Below are positions 44,394 to 55,900 of a stretch of 64,000 nucleotides of DNA, piece after piece (position 1 is the stretch's first letter; every line of letters begins with the position of its first letter). The notes beneath the pieces are model-generated. The model did no database searches. It had not been told where the DNA came from and saw nothing but the letters and a program-made list of their open reading frames with translations. The stretch comes from Fragilariopsis cylindrus CCMP1102 (lineage: Eukaryota > Bacillariophyta > Bacillariophyceae > Bacillariales > Bacillariaceae), in assembly GCA_900095095.1 (NCBI GenBank), contig FMBT01000307.1:310001-374000 (forward strand), given 5' to 3'. A program made the position numbers and the translations under genes.

Positions 44394-44621
44394 CTACTAC
44401 CAAATTCGGTACGATTGCCATGGAAAGATATACAAAATAAAGATACGCAAATTATATTATGTACATTGCGATCAATGACATATCAAGAACGGATGACGTG
44501 TTGTGATAATGGAGGATCGGGAAGAATTCATAGTAATAATAATAATGATAATATGCATGGTAGAGTGATAACTGCAGCAGAAGCTGCGGTACAAAAACAA
44601 ATCAACCACTACGGTCGGTAA
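42587..44621 (+). pseudogene. C78 peptidase (ZUFSP/ZUP1-type deubiquitinase), frame-disrupted
   Basis: The 3' half encodes a family C78 Cys peptidase: HIQQKDQWSCGYRNYQMM with the catalytic Cys codon at 43504, IEDSWDEGFDPDGANHY, KIGAMEVCNLFWYHGIDS, then LYLQWEGHSVTIVGIEI with the His codon at 44133, and LLVLDPLKSS with the Asp near 44280. The full triad is present. Upstream are a SUMO-interaction-like IIDLVDDGSDDE (near 42650) and a UIM-like DAAIAAAIAASEED (near 43125). Human ZUP1, which cleaves K63 ubiquitin chains, likewise uses added ubiquitin-binding elements. The frame changes at least four times (about 42740, 43040, 43395 and 43530), always in low-complexity stretches, and the first ATG frame stops at 42745. 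Simple Asn, Gln and Ser repeats interrupt the catalytic domain. A recent pseudogene and an indel-bearing sequence are both possible. Confidence 0.7.
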
Positions 44622-45524
44622 CGATAATGCATCCAATTTAAGATCTCAAATTTAAAAACCTAATAGATCCACCAAGTACACTGTAAATGTGGGCAGAGTG
44701 AACAAGAAAGAAAGAATAACCCCTGCCAAAACAAAATTTACCTGTTGTTGGTGCGTTTTGATGTCTTGAGAAAGAAAGGTAAAAAAGGAAACGGAATTGT
44801 GGAGCTTTTATTAATATATGTATGCAAAGATCAAAGCCTCGCATCATACAGTACTATAATATTGTTATATACTGTATACTGATATGTAAAAGTAGAAGAA
44901 AATTAGAAGAATCGTATGTGTTGTTTAATTTTAGAATAATGATCAATAATATTATGATATAATAATATAAAAGAATAATTCTATGTGTAACTTTAAGAGA
45001 TAAATCTAAATTGACTCGATCGACTCACATCTCAAATATTATATTATATATATACGTGTTGTGCGAAAAGGGAGAGTATCATACGCCTAGAAATTTCCAC
45101 GACTAAAACACTAGTTTAAAAAGTAGGAAGTCATAAGAAAAAGGATGAAAGATCACAAAAAGCGGTTTTTTGTTACTAGTAGTTACGGTATTTGCGAATT
45201 CGCTCATTATTATTGATTTCTTCCGGTAATAAGAGTGCATCGATCGTTTATGCTCGAAATGCCGATGTACGATCTCACTAACTGTTAATAGAAGTATACT
45301 GTCTTTTTGTTTTCACCTGAAGAGACAAGCGATGTCGGGAGGTTTGTGACACACAACACACAAACCTTCTATCTTGGTCTTTTCTATTCTCTTACGATCA
45401 ATATAATTATCTCTGAAACAAACCGAAGAAATTCAAGAAGGGAATGAACGAATGGAATAAAGGAAAGATAATAATAATAATATTATATATTAAGACGGAC
45501 GGGCGACTGTCAATTTCGTAAGCC
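44622..45524. other. Intergenic, AT-rich
   Basis: 900 bp between two plus-strand genes. No supported gene was seen, only AT-rich sequence with ATAATATTATGATAT-like tracts near 44940-44975. Confidence 0.5.
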
Positions 45525-47711
45525 ATGATGGTAATATCGCAGGATGAATTGAAGTCGCAACTAAAGGAGTTGATGCGAATTCCAGAGAACATAGTTTGCG
45601 CCGATTGTGGAGGTATGTAATTTCTTCTAGTGTTGAATTCTTCCAATATAATGATGTTGACCGATCGACCGGGTATCCTTTATTTACGACACTGACACAC
45701 GTGATTATTCTCTAAATTTTTTACATACAATTACTTAATATTCGAATCAATAAAAATCGCTGTGCTAATAATAGATAAACGGCCCACGTGGGCTTCTCTA
45801 ATCGTTCCTCCCCCTGACCTTCCTTTCAAAAGTCCTATAGGATGCTTTTGTTGCTTTCATTGTAGCGGCGCCCATCGACGTATGGGTACTCATATTTGCT
45901 TCGTAAGGAGCGTAAACTTAGATGAATGTAAGTCAAGTTAAGTTAGCCGGTGATTGCGCTAGATTGGATCACAAAGACTAACTACGTAGTTAGGATTGAC
46001 AGTTTTAGTTTTGTCTCACGTGCGTATCCTTGTTCTTATTTTGCGTGTCACTTTTACCAGGGAAAGAAAAAGAGATAATTGCGATGAGGGATGGTGGGAA
46101 CGCTTTGATAAACGTTTTATTCCAAGCAAAGTTAAATGATGAAATAAAAGCCAATGCGAGGCCTGATTGTCATACGGATCTAGAACAACGGAGCAAATTT
46201 ATCTATGACAAGTATCAGCATCGTAAGTGGTATTCTGTTACAGCATATAATAAGCTGCAGATTAAGAAAAAGGCTGGCATAGCTATATCAAAATTAAATC
46301 AAGATTCCGTATCCGAAATGGAAGAAGATTTCTTTGCATCGCGTGGTAATATTGGAAATAACAACAGTTCTGGATCCGGTAAAGTTAACGACGAAAATGA
46401 GTGGTGGAAAACTGAAAGTAGTAATAATGATAGTGCCACTGACGGGCTCAAGAAAAGTCAGAAAAATCACACTAAAGCTAGCGACTCTCGTAAGGCCACC
46501 TTTCTCCGCTCTGATAACCGCAGAAATCTAATGTCAACACATCAAATGGAATCAAAGTCTAAATTGCTAGATGATATTGCGCATTTAGGTACTTCAAGTC
46601 GTAATGACGAGAAAAAGACAAAACCATCAGATATCAAACGAAACTCATCACTCAAAAAACGCAGTGAGAATGGAAAGCATGCATCTAGAAGAGAAAGTAT
46701 TAAAAAAGCACAGGGAAATACTAATGGTGCCCCTCGGTTGGATCTCGTTCCAGAAAAGCACCGTCAAGATCAAGAAGTGGTGATAGCTTCGGTGGTGATG
46801 ACTCTTCCAATGGTATTATAAAAGAACAGGGAAATACCAATGATGACCCCTCGGCTAGACCTCGTTCCAGAAAAGCGCCGTCGAGATCGAAAAGTGGTGG
46901 GAGCTCGGGTGGTTACGACTCATTCAATGGTAGTATAAAAGAACAGGGAGATACTAATGATACCCCCTCGGTTAGACCTCGTTCCAGAAAAACACCGTCA
47001 AGATCGAGAAGTGGTGAGAGATCCGGTGGTAATGAATCTTCCGCCATAAAAGATGGGATGAGTCAAATAACAAAAGAAGAAGAAAGGAAGAAAGTATCCT
47101 CCTCAGATAAACCGCATCGACAAAAATCACTTGGAAATAGTAGACCGAAAATTAGATACAAGAGGAATGGGTCTAATGACGACAACGATGTCGACGACTC
47201 TCGTATTACGACTCAGTCTGAACATATTCGAGGACATAAAAATGGGAGAAAGGAAAGAATATCCTCGGGTAAACCTCATAGACGAAAACCACCTCCTGGT
47301 CGGTCTAAAAGTAACTCAGTTGCAGGTGATGCACTAGTAACGAATCGAATGAGAAAGAGCGAACCAAATAAAGATTCCGGTACTAGTAGGTCTAGACCTA
47401 GCAGGGGAGTGGAAAAATCAAAGTCTTTTGACATGAGCATGGACTCGAATCGGAATCATTGCGCACAAACAACAGTTGACAGCTTAAGTGCAAGTGGTGT
47501 TGTATCCGAAAGTATTGCAAAGGAGCAGGAGCGCAATTCCTTGAGTAAAAATAGCTCTCGTTCCTCGTCGGCAGGAAATGGCGATCGTAAACCACGCAGG
47601 AGAAAATCCACTGACGAAAATACCCAGCTTAATAGCATACAATCTTCTTCGAATCGTAAGAGTAGACAAGATCGGGACAAAAAAGCTACAGCAAAATTAA
47701 CAACTCAATAA
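45525..47711 (+). CDS. ArfGAP-domain protein with basic Ser/Arg-rich tail
   Basis: Three exons (45525-45612, 45775-45927, 46061-47711) join in phase. The first 130 residues are an ArfGAP domain that would stimulate GTP hydrolysis by Arf GTPases in vesicle traffic. They contain [57 protein letters not shown] and [12 protein letters not shown]. The zinc-finger cysteines are C25, C28, C56 and C59. The spacing of 27 between the pairs is 11 more than the usual 16, owing to a Pro-rich insert. The catalytic Arg is retained in HRRMG. The tail is basic and rich in Ser/Arg/Lys, with three 117-bp repeats from 46711. The first repeat is one base short, and the frame changes there: the first frame stops at 46821 and the tail continues in another to 47711. 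No coiled coil or ANK repeats were seen. Confidence 0.82.
46711..47060 (+). repeat. Three tandem 117-bp repeats in the ArfGAP tail
   Basis: CAGGGAAATAC (or CAGGGAGATAC) recurs at 46711, 46827 and 46944, giving spacings of 116 and 117. The unit encodes [14 protein letters not shown]-type sequence. The 116-bp first unit has lost one base near GGTGCCCCTCGG, which explains the frame change. Confidence 0.85.
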
Positions 47712-48489
47712 AACATCAGCATTTATATAACTATGCATGCTTTCGGACAATAATCTCCCAGGAGGAAAAGCCTTACTTATTGGGTACATTGTGACGCTTC
47801 ACAGTGCTCATCCTCTCTATTCATAAACGTATTAAATTTGAGTTATTGCTCTATGGATGCCCGAGTATTTTATCAGAATAACCGACTCCAACATTAAATT
47901 TTAAAAAAATCCAAGGCCACGTATAGAGGTCACTTGGCTACTACAACTTGTCGTATCAAACAACTTGTCGTATCAAAACTAGGTTTTATTAGTTACTTAA
48001 ACGTAATTTTACAGCTTTTAGCTTGTGCCCCTTAAAATATTATTTGGAAATGAAATTTGCAGAGTACGAAAACTAATAACCATTTGCATCACCATTTGCA
48101 TCTTCCCGCATGCGGAATTTCAATTTATCCCAGTGCTGATCAATGATAACGGAAAGCAGTGCCGTTTTGTCTTGATCCAACGTCATAAATTTTGCCAATT
48201 CCTTTATGAATAATAAATAACAGTAGATAAAGTGGCCGTTCACAGATGGGAAATGAGACAAAATTACACGATACATTGTGAGCCAAAAACAAGAACTGAA
48301 TCTTTATATTTGTATTTCTCTTACCGCAACGAAATTAGTGCCTGGCGTAAATTCTGGGTACACAATTCCTGCTTTAGTTGCTGCTTCTACTTCTGCTGCT
48401 ATATTCTCATCTTCGTCTTGATGTGTAGTTGAAAAATGAGTTTTCATCATAGTAGCGTTCTTGTCGATGTGTTCGTTCGTAGGGTATAT
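47712..48489. other. Intergenic between convergent genes
   Basis: About 780 bp. CAACTTGTCGTATCAAA is directly repeated at about 47945 and 47962. Otherwise no feature was seen. Confidence 0.5.
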
Positions 48490-49260
48490 CTAGATTTTGA
48501 TGTCGATCAACACTATGGATGTTTGGATCCATGTGTGGTTTTCTTGTTGTTGCTGTTGCTCTTTTTGTTGGCCCCTATTAGTTCTAGTATCAGTATCGTA
48601 GCTAGTAGTATTATTTTCGTGTTCTGCTTCCTTCTTTGAAACCAATATCTGACGACTTAATTCGGTGACTTTTGCTTTCAAACGGCGATTTTCTTCTTCT
48701 ACATCCTTCTTCGAGTTTAATTGAAGTGACAATTCAGCGACTCTTGCCCGCAAGCGATGGATAGTGAAGTCGTCCTCGTTTTCATTTTCATTTTCCCAGC
48801 AATAATCACCACGACTACGACCATTGAAGTACTGTCTTCCACTGGAATTTTTGTTCCGATTAGGCGTAGCGGCGCTAACTAAAGGAGTTTCCACTGGTGG
48901 TGGTGGATCTTGAGGTGGTGTAGTAGGTGGTGGTGTGCGTGCTTGTGATTTTCTCGTATTACTACTATGTTGCTTTCGAGCAGAGAAAGGATAGTATTCA
49001 GTTGACATTTTTGCTGATTTCGATTGACTATGGGATGTAGCTAGAAGATCAAAGCTTCTGCTCAGATTATCCAGTTCTTGTTGAAAACCCTCGATAACTC
49101 TTTCAATGTCGGGTGAATCCAATAACTGTTTTGAGGTGGCGGTAGACGATGACGGGGGACTCTTTCTCAAATTCTCTTTGTTGTCGCGAGTTGTCTTCAC
49201 TTCTTTGGGAATGTCATTATTGTTGGCTATTAATCGGCAATTGATGCTACTCATCGTCAT
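48490..49260 (-). CDS. Hypothetical coiled-coil protein
   Basis: Single exon, 256 residues, ATG at 49260. I do not recognise the family. Visible parts are an N-terminal helical stretch (IERVIEGFQQELDNLSRSF) and a central Pro/Thr-rich linker (TPPPTTPPQDPPPP). A C-terminal coiled coil follows, with two related heptad blocks (LRARVAELSLQLNSKK and LKAKVTELSRQILVSKK), then a Gln run. There is no signal peptide or membrane segment. The gene is divergent from CENP-X across 390 bp that include an E2F-like motif, so a shared promoter and a cell-cycle role are possible but unproven. Confidence 0.55.
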   Translation of the reverse strand: MTMSSINCRLIANNNDIPKEVKTTRDNKENLRKSPPSSSTATSKQLLDSPDIERVIEGFQQELDNLSRSFDLLATSHSQSKSAKMSTEYYPFSARKQHSSNTRKSQARTPPPTTPPQDPPPPVETPLVSAATPNRNKNSSGRQYFNGRSRGDYCWENENENEDDFTIHRLRARVAELSLQLNSKKDVEEENRRLKAKVTELSRQILVSKKEAEHENNTTSYDTDTRTNRGQQKEQQQQQENHTWIQTSIVLIDIKI

Positions 49261-49420
49261 TATTGCTGATTATCTCTAAATTGTGAACTTGCTTATTTGA
49301 ACATTGTCAAAGCGCTCGTCATTGTCAATATTAAAATGACAAATGACATTCTTACTTTGCTTCGCTAATATTCTTTTCGATTTTAATGACACTGAATTAT
49401 TCACGACGACGAAACAACAC

Positions 49421-49429
49421 TTCGCGCCA
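49421..49429 (+). promoter_or_regulatory. E2F-like motif TTCGCGCCA between divergent genes
   Basis: TTCGCGCCA lies about 230 bp before CENP-X and 160 bp before the coiled-coil gene. The same 9-mer is found, inverted, upstream of CDC45. A second GC-rich word, CGGCGCGCGTCG, follows at 49444. Function is inferred. Confidence 0.35.
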
Positions 49430-49650
49430 TAATAAAGTTCTAACGGCGCGCGTCGTGACGATTCCACTAGGAGGACGTTGTTTAACAAATAAATTCCTCA
49501 CACACTCTAAACTCTGATGACACTCGAACACAACACAGATCGAGAAGTGAGTAGTGAGTGAGTCGACGACGTCCACAATAGATTCAGATTTGAGTAGACT
49601 TCTCTTCGGACCAATTGATATATTTGAATAGTTAAACGTACGATAGATAG

Positions 49651-50170
49651 ATGGAGAAAATACCCCACGAACTGTCCAAAAAGCTCGTTTTGAGTTATCC
49701 ACCGGAAACAGCCAAGTCTAATAAGAGAGTGTCAACTGATACCGCGAGTGCTATTTCAGAAGCATTGCGACTCTTTTTGGTTGACGCGCATAGGTAAGTC
49801 TTGAGAAGATAGCTGGCATTAAGAAAAACTAAGATAAATTCTCGAGGAAAAGACACAGTTTTCTGATTCTCTCGCAATATTTTCTGTTCTTGTTTGATAT
49901 TAGGCGTTCGTTGGTTGAGGTAAGAAGACTAGTACTACCGTAGTACAAGTAAAAAATATTTATGTTTGAAAACCGGGTTGAAAAATAGCTGACTCTAAAA
50001 TTATTGCGATCTCGTGCTCTGTTTTTTGTAACATTAAAAAAAAGGCGGAATGTGATGAAGATATTAACCTACAACAAAGACATGACGAATCTGATAGCAA
50101 AGCTAAAACTCCTATAGGAGCGAATCATGTTACTAGGATTGCTGGAGATATCCTAATGGATTTTTCTTGA
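49651..50170 (+). CDS. CENPX: CENP-X/MHF2 histone-fold protein
   Basis: Three exons (49651-49793, 49904-49919, 50045-50170) give 94 residues. CENP-X pairs with CENP-S (MHF1). The complex binds branched DNA with FANCM and takes part in kinetochore assembly. The order matches the family: a helix ending LVLSY, then SEALRLFLVDAHRRSLVEAECDEDI, which mirrors animal ELLKVFVVEAA with the following acidic loop, then ANHVTRIAGDILMDF, which mirrors LEKVLPQLLLDF. The middle exon is only 16 bp, flanked by TTAG and GTAAGA, and fits phase exactly (phase 2 in, phase 0 out). The length is close to the animal protein (about 80). The call rests on pattern and length and is fairly secure. Confidence 0.75.
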
Positions 50171-50286
50171 GGTGGGCAATACTTTTCCTTAGCATCATAG
50201 ATACTGTATTGTAGTGGTATATTAGAGTATTTTTAATTTTTTTAATGTACAGTGATACAAATGAGTCTCATCACTCAATAAATTAT

Positions 50287-52058
50287 CTATTGAACAAGAC
50301 CTTGACCTCTACCAGAGCTTCGTTGGTTTTGAGAATAAAGTATTTGATCCAAAAGCCCCATGGTTGTAACGACTCCGCCAACAATAGCACAAACCGAAGT
50401 AAAAAATCCCAGATAACCCTTCCGATAGTCTTCGACTATTTCGACATGCAGAGGCGATATTTCGTAGAAGAAGAAAACACCAGGGAGACCTCTACCACCT
50501 CCTGGATTGACGTGTCTCAAATGTTCCGTGACACTGTATTGATTAGTTTGAATGCTCGTCCCGTTTTTGAATTTTACTAGGGTTGGGACAATCTTCAAAT
50601 TACCAACAAGTCAATTTCATTTAATAATATGTTATGAGTGAGCGTCATATCGATACGAAAGAGAGAGAAAAAAATGATCACACAAACACACAATTTAATT
50701 TAATTTTCAATTCAAGACGTACTTTAAAATAATACTGGTACATGCCATATCCATCGGCAATAACACGATTTACACCGTCTAGTTGATTTTTATTTCCAGG
50801 AAATGCATCTCCGAAACGAATCTTGTGAACAGTGTGTGTCATATTGAATTGCTCGAAAGTACTGATAGAAGATGAAATTAATAAATGGAATGAACGAAAA
50901 AGAGAAATAAAATGTTATTTCACACGATAACATTTCTCTATTTTTGATCAATCGATTAATCAATCACCGATTCAATTACTTACCTCAAGAGCATTTCGAA
51001 TATTGATCCAATATCTGACGGATCCATAGCATGGTCCATCTCCCGACCAGGAGCCAAGTGAAAGCTCCCACCACCGCTATCGAGTGCAACGAGGCCATGT
51101 ACATTGCATCCTTCCCCTTCATCTTCCTTTACATTTTTCTTCTCTTTTCTACATTGATCAATTTCGTCGGGGTTTTGGATATGCCACCCTTTACGAGTGT
51201 AGGCACGTTTCACATCGTCACATGTATCGCAACATTCCCCTTCTTCTCCAGCGCCAAAGCACGAACCACAATCTACAGTTTTTTCTTCCTCATCATCGGT
51301 TACACCCTTCTCTTTATTCATAGTATCAAATAACTCTTCTAGATGCTCTTCCTTCAAAGTACTTCCCTGCTCCAGTTTGCGTTTATCTCCTAAAAATTCA
51401 ATTTCTCCCTCGTCGTCAACTTTGATCCTGTGCTTCCAAACGTGATGACGTTGATCTAAATGCAAAGACTGGGTCTGACCAGAGGGATCATTTGCATCAA
51501 TTTTTAGAACACTACATGGTACGAGGGGAAGACTTATATCGAATTCTACGTCCAGTCCAGTCGGGGAAGTAGCATTGACGTGTACCCTTTCCGTCATTAT
51601 AAGCTTGAAATTGTAACCCATCTCCGTAAACACCAAGTAAGTGATTGCTATATTGAATTTATAGGAGGAAATGATGGAAAATAAGGATGAAAATACTATT
51701 ACTAAGTAGTAATGACTTCGCAATATACACTAATAAAGTTTTACAATTGAACGTACCAATCACCGTCACTACCGAAAGCACAGCTCCATGAAATGTATAA
51801 ACCTGTAGAAGAAGAAAAATGTTTGCCAAAAAGATTAGAATTTTAACCATTACTCTACTTGAATCCAATTGATGATAGAAAAGATCCTTCACCAAGCACA
51901 CCATCGTTTTCATCTGTTTTGTTACATACAAAGAAATATATACTCAGGTTGATTAGTAGACTAACACTTATTGAATATTATTATAACACACTTACTCGAA
52001 ATTCCTTCGAAACGCTGCTATGGTTGTCGAACTTGCGTAAATTTTCCTGAAATCCCAT
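50287..52058 (-). CDS. ERGIC3: ERGIC3/Erv46-type ER-Golgi cargo receptor
   Basis: Five exons (51996-52058, 51757-51802, 50984-51647, 50723-50861, 50287-50592) join in phase to give 405 residues, the usual family size. The protein cycles between ER and Golgi in COPII/COPI vesicles with its partner ERGIC2/Erv41. Features are the cytosolic start MGFQENLRKFDNHSSVSKEFR, TM1 (HGAVLSVVTVIAITYLVF), luminal beta-sandwich starts (VEFDISLPLVPCSVLKIDA), a Cys-rich loop (CGSCFGAGEEGECCDTCDD), NMTHTVHKIRFGDAFPG, then YFVEI-type strands (FFFYEISPLHVEI) and TM2 (GFFTSVCAIVGGVVTTMGLLD). No frame problem was seen. All donors are GTAAGT or GTACGT. Confidence 0.92.
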
Positions 52059-52978
52059 CTTCGTTGATCGCTTTCGTTTAATAAATGTATTACTTCTAAA
52101 AGCTCTGCTCTCTACTGGTGTCGTCGTCGTCGTCGTCGGTCGCTTGCTTTTTGTAAAAATACAAGTTTAAAGTTCAAAGTCATATTTTTATTTGTGAAGC
52201 CACAGTTAATTCAATAATGTTGTGTGTGGTGATAATCGTTAATCGACCGTTATTGGCGAAAATCACATTAAAAGTGATTTCCCCCGTCCCCCCCCAAAAT
52301 CTTCCCATTTTGTACTAAATATAAAATATAGAAATGAATCTTCCCATTTTGTACTAAATAATAGAGATGAAGCCCTTTTTAAGATCTCTGACTTCTGATC
52401 AAAGACACCATGCATGCATTGTTTCGTGTATAATTGTATTAACTTTTTGGATCTACCTAATGGAACACCAGAAATGCTTTCTTCCAGGCTATGTGTGGTG
52501 ATAGATTTTGTAATACCATTGTTAGTTGATCAATTCATTGAAGAGAACATTGACTAAGGTGCAGAACATTACAACAAACCAACACACTCTTTGACTATAA
52601 GGTGTGAAACCTCTATGTTCCATCAGCTTCCTGGGTATCCATTAGAGGACTACTCGCTATATGATTCTTCATTTATTCACTTCCACACTAGTAGCTAGAT
52701 AGACATTCATAGATAGATTATATCATTCACATTTCACATACACAAAGACTATTTTGTGTATCTCAATCAAACAGTCTATTACTATTCTGACTTCTGCTAT
52801 CGTTGCCAGTATGCAAGTATTCTAAAATTATGACTGGATTGACCTGAATTATCCTCCTCCTTCCTCCTTAATATAAAGCGTCTACAGCAGCTGGACATTG
52901 TTTGACAAATGATTTTCTACAATAACAGCATGTGATATTTTTTTGATATGAATGTACTTTTAATCAGAGGCAAGCGAA
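52059..52978. other. Intergenic
   Basis: 920 bp between two minus-strand genes. TCTTCCCATTTTGTACTAAA is directly repeated at about 52301 and 52340, next to a C-rich tract at 52280-52297. No gene was seen. Confidence 0.5.
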
Positions 52979-55900
52979 TCAATTATCCCATCTTGGCATT
53001 TTCTCAAAGTTGTCGCAAATTGTTTCGACTTCCTGGGAGGTATTGTAATGGGCGAGAGAAATGCGAAAAACACCATCTTGATTGTCGGAAAAATTGAAGT
53101 CATCAGACAGATAATTTGTGCATAAGAAAAATCCATGACGACAAATAATTCCTTTCTCGAGACAAAAAGTGTAGATGTCGCGAGACGGGATGATTTTGTG
53201 GACGAAAGATACTGTTGGGAGACGAAGTAAAGCACTGCGATCACTTCCACTGCCACTACCGCAATGAAGGTATTCCATACTCGACCCATCTAATATCCTC
53301 ACCAAGGGGTAGCGAGAAAGTCGCCGTATTAGTGTTTTAAGCAACGACGTTTCTACTTTTCGAAACAGACTATAAACTAGCCTCACTTCTCTCATAGAGA
53401 CCATGGTATCGGTTGCAATCATGCCAGAAGTGAATGCAGATTTGCCTCCTAATTTCCCTTCGTACCAATTGGATACCAATTTAAAATACATCCCTAGTCC
53501 TTTAGCTCCGGCACAACTTTCGTTGTTTGCAGTCCCTGATTCAAGTAGAATTTGCAGTCTTTCTTCGTTAGTGGTTGTCCCGGGACAAGAAGGATCGTTT
53601 GCCTCTAGAAATTGTTCGATTGATTTACTTTGCTGGTTCGCCATTAACACTCCTAAATGGGGTCCAAATAGCTTATGTATTGAGACAACGTACCAATCCA
53701 CGTTTCCTCCAAAGTTCTCGTCAAGTCCAACGAAGGCATGAGCAGCAACTGCAACACCATCAACAACAACGTGAGCATAACCGTTGCTATGGTATTTTAT
53801 CATTTTAGAAAGGGCTGATATTGGTCGAATCGAACCCAATACGTTTGATGCATGAGGAAGGGCGACTACTCTCGTATGAGGAGTAATGAGATCATTTATA
53901 TTGGAGGAGGTTTCATACTTTGATAGTAACGGTAGCGATGACGATGACGATGACGATGACGATGAACTATGTTCATCCTGATGCTTTTTTCGAAAAGGCG
54001 TCCAAAGTTTGATTGTGGCACCTGCTGTTGTTGCCGCCTCAATCCATGGTTCAAAGTTTGCTACATGATTCTCTGTACTGAGCACGACTTCGTCAGTTGA
54101 AGAAAGGAGCTGAACATACCGTTGAGCGAGTGATACTAAAAGGGATGTCGTATTTAAGCCGAGAAGGACTACCGAGGACGCGTCCGTCTTCTTCTCATTA
54201 CCACCTACTAGTATTTTTCTGAGTGTTTCACGGGCAGCAGCTTTCGTTTCATTTCCAATTATCTCCCTATGTCGACGGATGAGTGATTTTTGGACACAAT
54301 CAATCACAGATTGCGGGACTTGAGTTCCACCAGCATTTTCAAAGAAAATTTGCTGCTGTTGTTGTTTTGAATCATTGAAGGTCGATTTGTTATTATTGTC
54401 GTTTTGGTGATTAGCGACATCACCATTAGTTGAACAGGAAGAAGAGGAAAAGAATGGAAATTGTGAACGCGCGAACCTTGAGATTTCAATAGCAGTTGTA
54501 CTAGTATTCACATTATCGTTACAGACATAATCATCACCGTTATCGTCATGTTTGACGTTCGATTGTAGTTGCGTACCCTTATGGTCATCGTTATTGTTAT
54601 CATGTTCGTTTATATTAGTTACTTCGTCATTTCGATCTTGGTTCCCGCCATTCTGTTGCATCTTATTCTTCTGTACTTTACTTTCATACAGTGCCCATCT
54701 TATTTTGTTTAAAATGGAAGCCTTGGAGGGTAGTATCAGGTCTTCTTTTCGTTCATGACTGTTGTTGACTTGTTCTGTACCTGTACTAGTACTACTCCTA
54801 TCACTTCTATCACTACTACTAACGGAACAATGCTGCCATCCACCTGCAATAGGTAGATAATTGTGATCAATCTTGGGAATTATCCAATATGTCATCCAAT
54901 CTCTGAGGACTTCGTTGTGCAAATTTTCTGCGTGGGGCAACGAAGAAGCTGTATCTTGGCTTGGTGGTGAATTTATTTCTAATAAGTAGGCGACAGGTTG
55001 TAATGTCTCATCAGAATTGTTACCGTCGATAACAACATCCTCTTTCTTCTTGTACGACAACATAAAGTCCATACCACAATATTCAAATCCGTTGTTCTTC
55101 TGCCCTCCCTCGATAAAGCCTTTCCTAAAAGATTTTTGTACAACAGCGGAAACTGTTGCTTGAACGGAGGGAAAGAAATCTGCCAAGGGAATAATGGGTT
55201 GTTGCTTTAGATCGTCGTCGTCGTCACTCTTCCAAGTCGTATATTTGGTCTCACAAAAATCTGCAAGGATCTCACCGGCAAATTTGTCGTCATCGTGACT
55301 GTTTGCGCAACAGTTTGTAATGTGGGTGGAATCTTTAAATGCTTTTCCATCATCACTACCGGTATCGTCGTTATATATGGTAAAATTGTCATTGGCAACG
55401 TGTAAAAACGCCCGCCGATGGATAAATGCTTGACCATCACACGTAATAGTCACATACACTCGTACGTGACATTTTTTTCCGTCATATAGTACTGGTGGCC
55501 AAACATATTCTTGTGCCACATATTTATGTGATTCAAAAAGCGGACTTGTACCCGAGTCGCAGTCACCAAAGGCCTTGGCGTTTTCTCGCCCTACAACCCA
55601 TACACCACCTGCGCCATTCGAACCTGCATCCTTTACAACCCACCAATTCAACATATTGATAGGTGGTCGATCGACTACCAATTTTTGTTCTGCTGACAAG
55701 TGAGATGGTGACTTTGATGACCCTACTGCTAAGTCAGGCAAATTGCTAATAATTTTTTCCAGTTCGTATCGCCGTTTCTTTTCGTCGTCGTCGTCGTCGT
55801 CGTTGTGATCATTGTTGTTGTCGGTGGTAAGGAGCTTAACAGACTCGGCGAATTTATTGAAACCATTTAAGCCACAGAAAAGATGAGTTTTACATGTAGC

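Noticed and set aside
49397-49702. 101-residue minus-strand frame between the coiled-coil gene and CENP-X
   Set aside because: It overlaps CENP-X exon 1 in antisense and lies in the shared promoter region; no family features.
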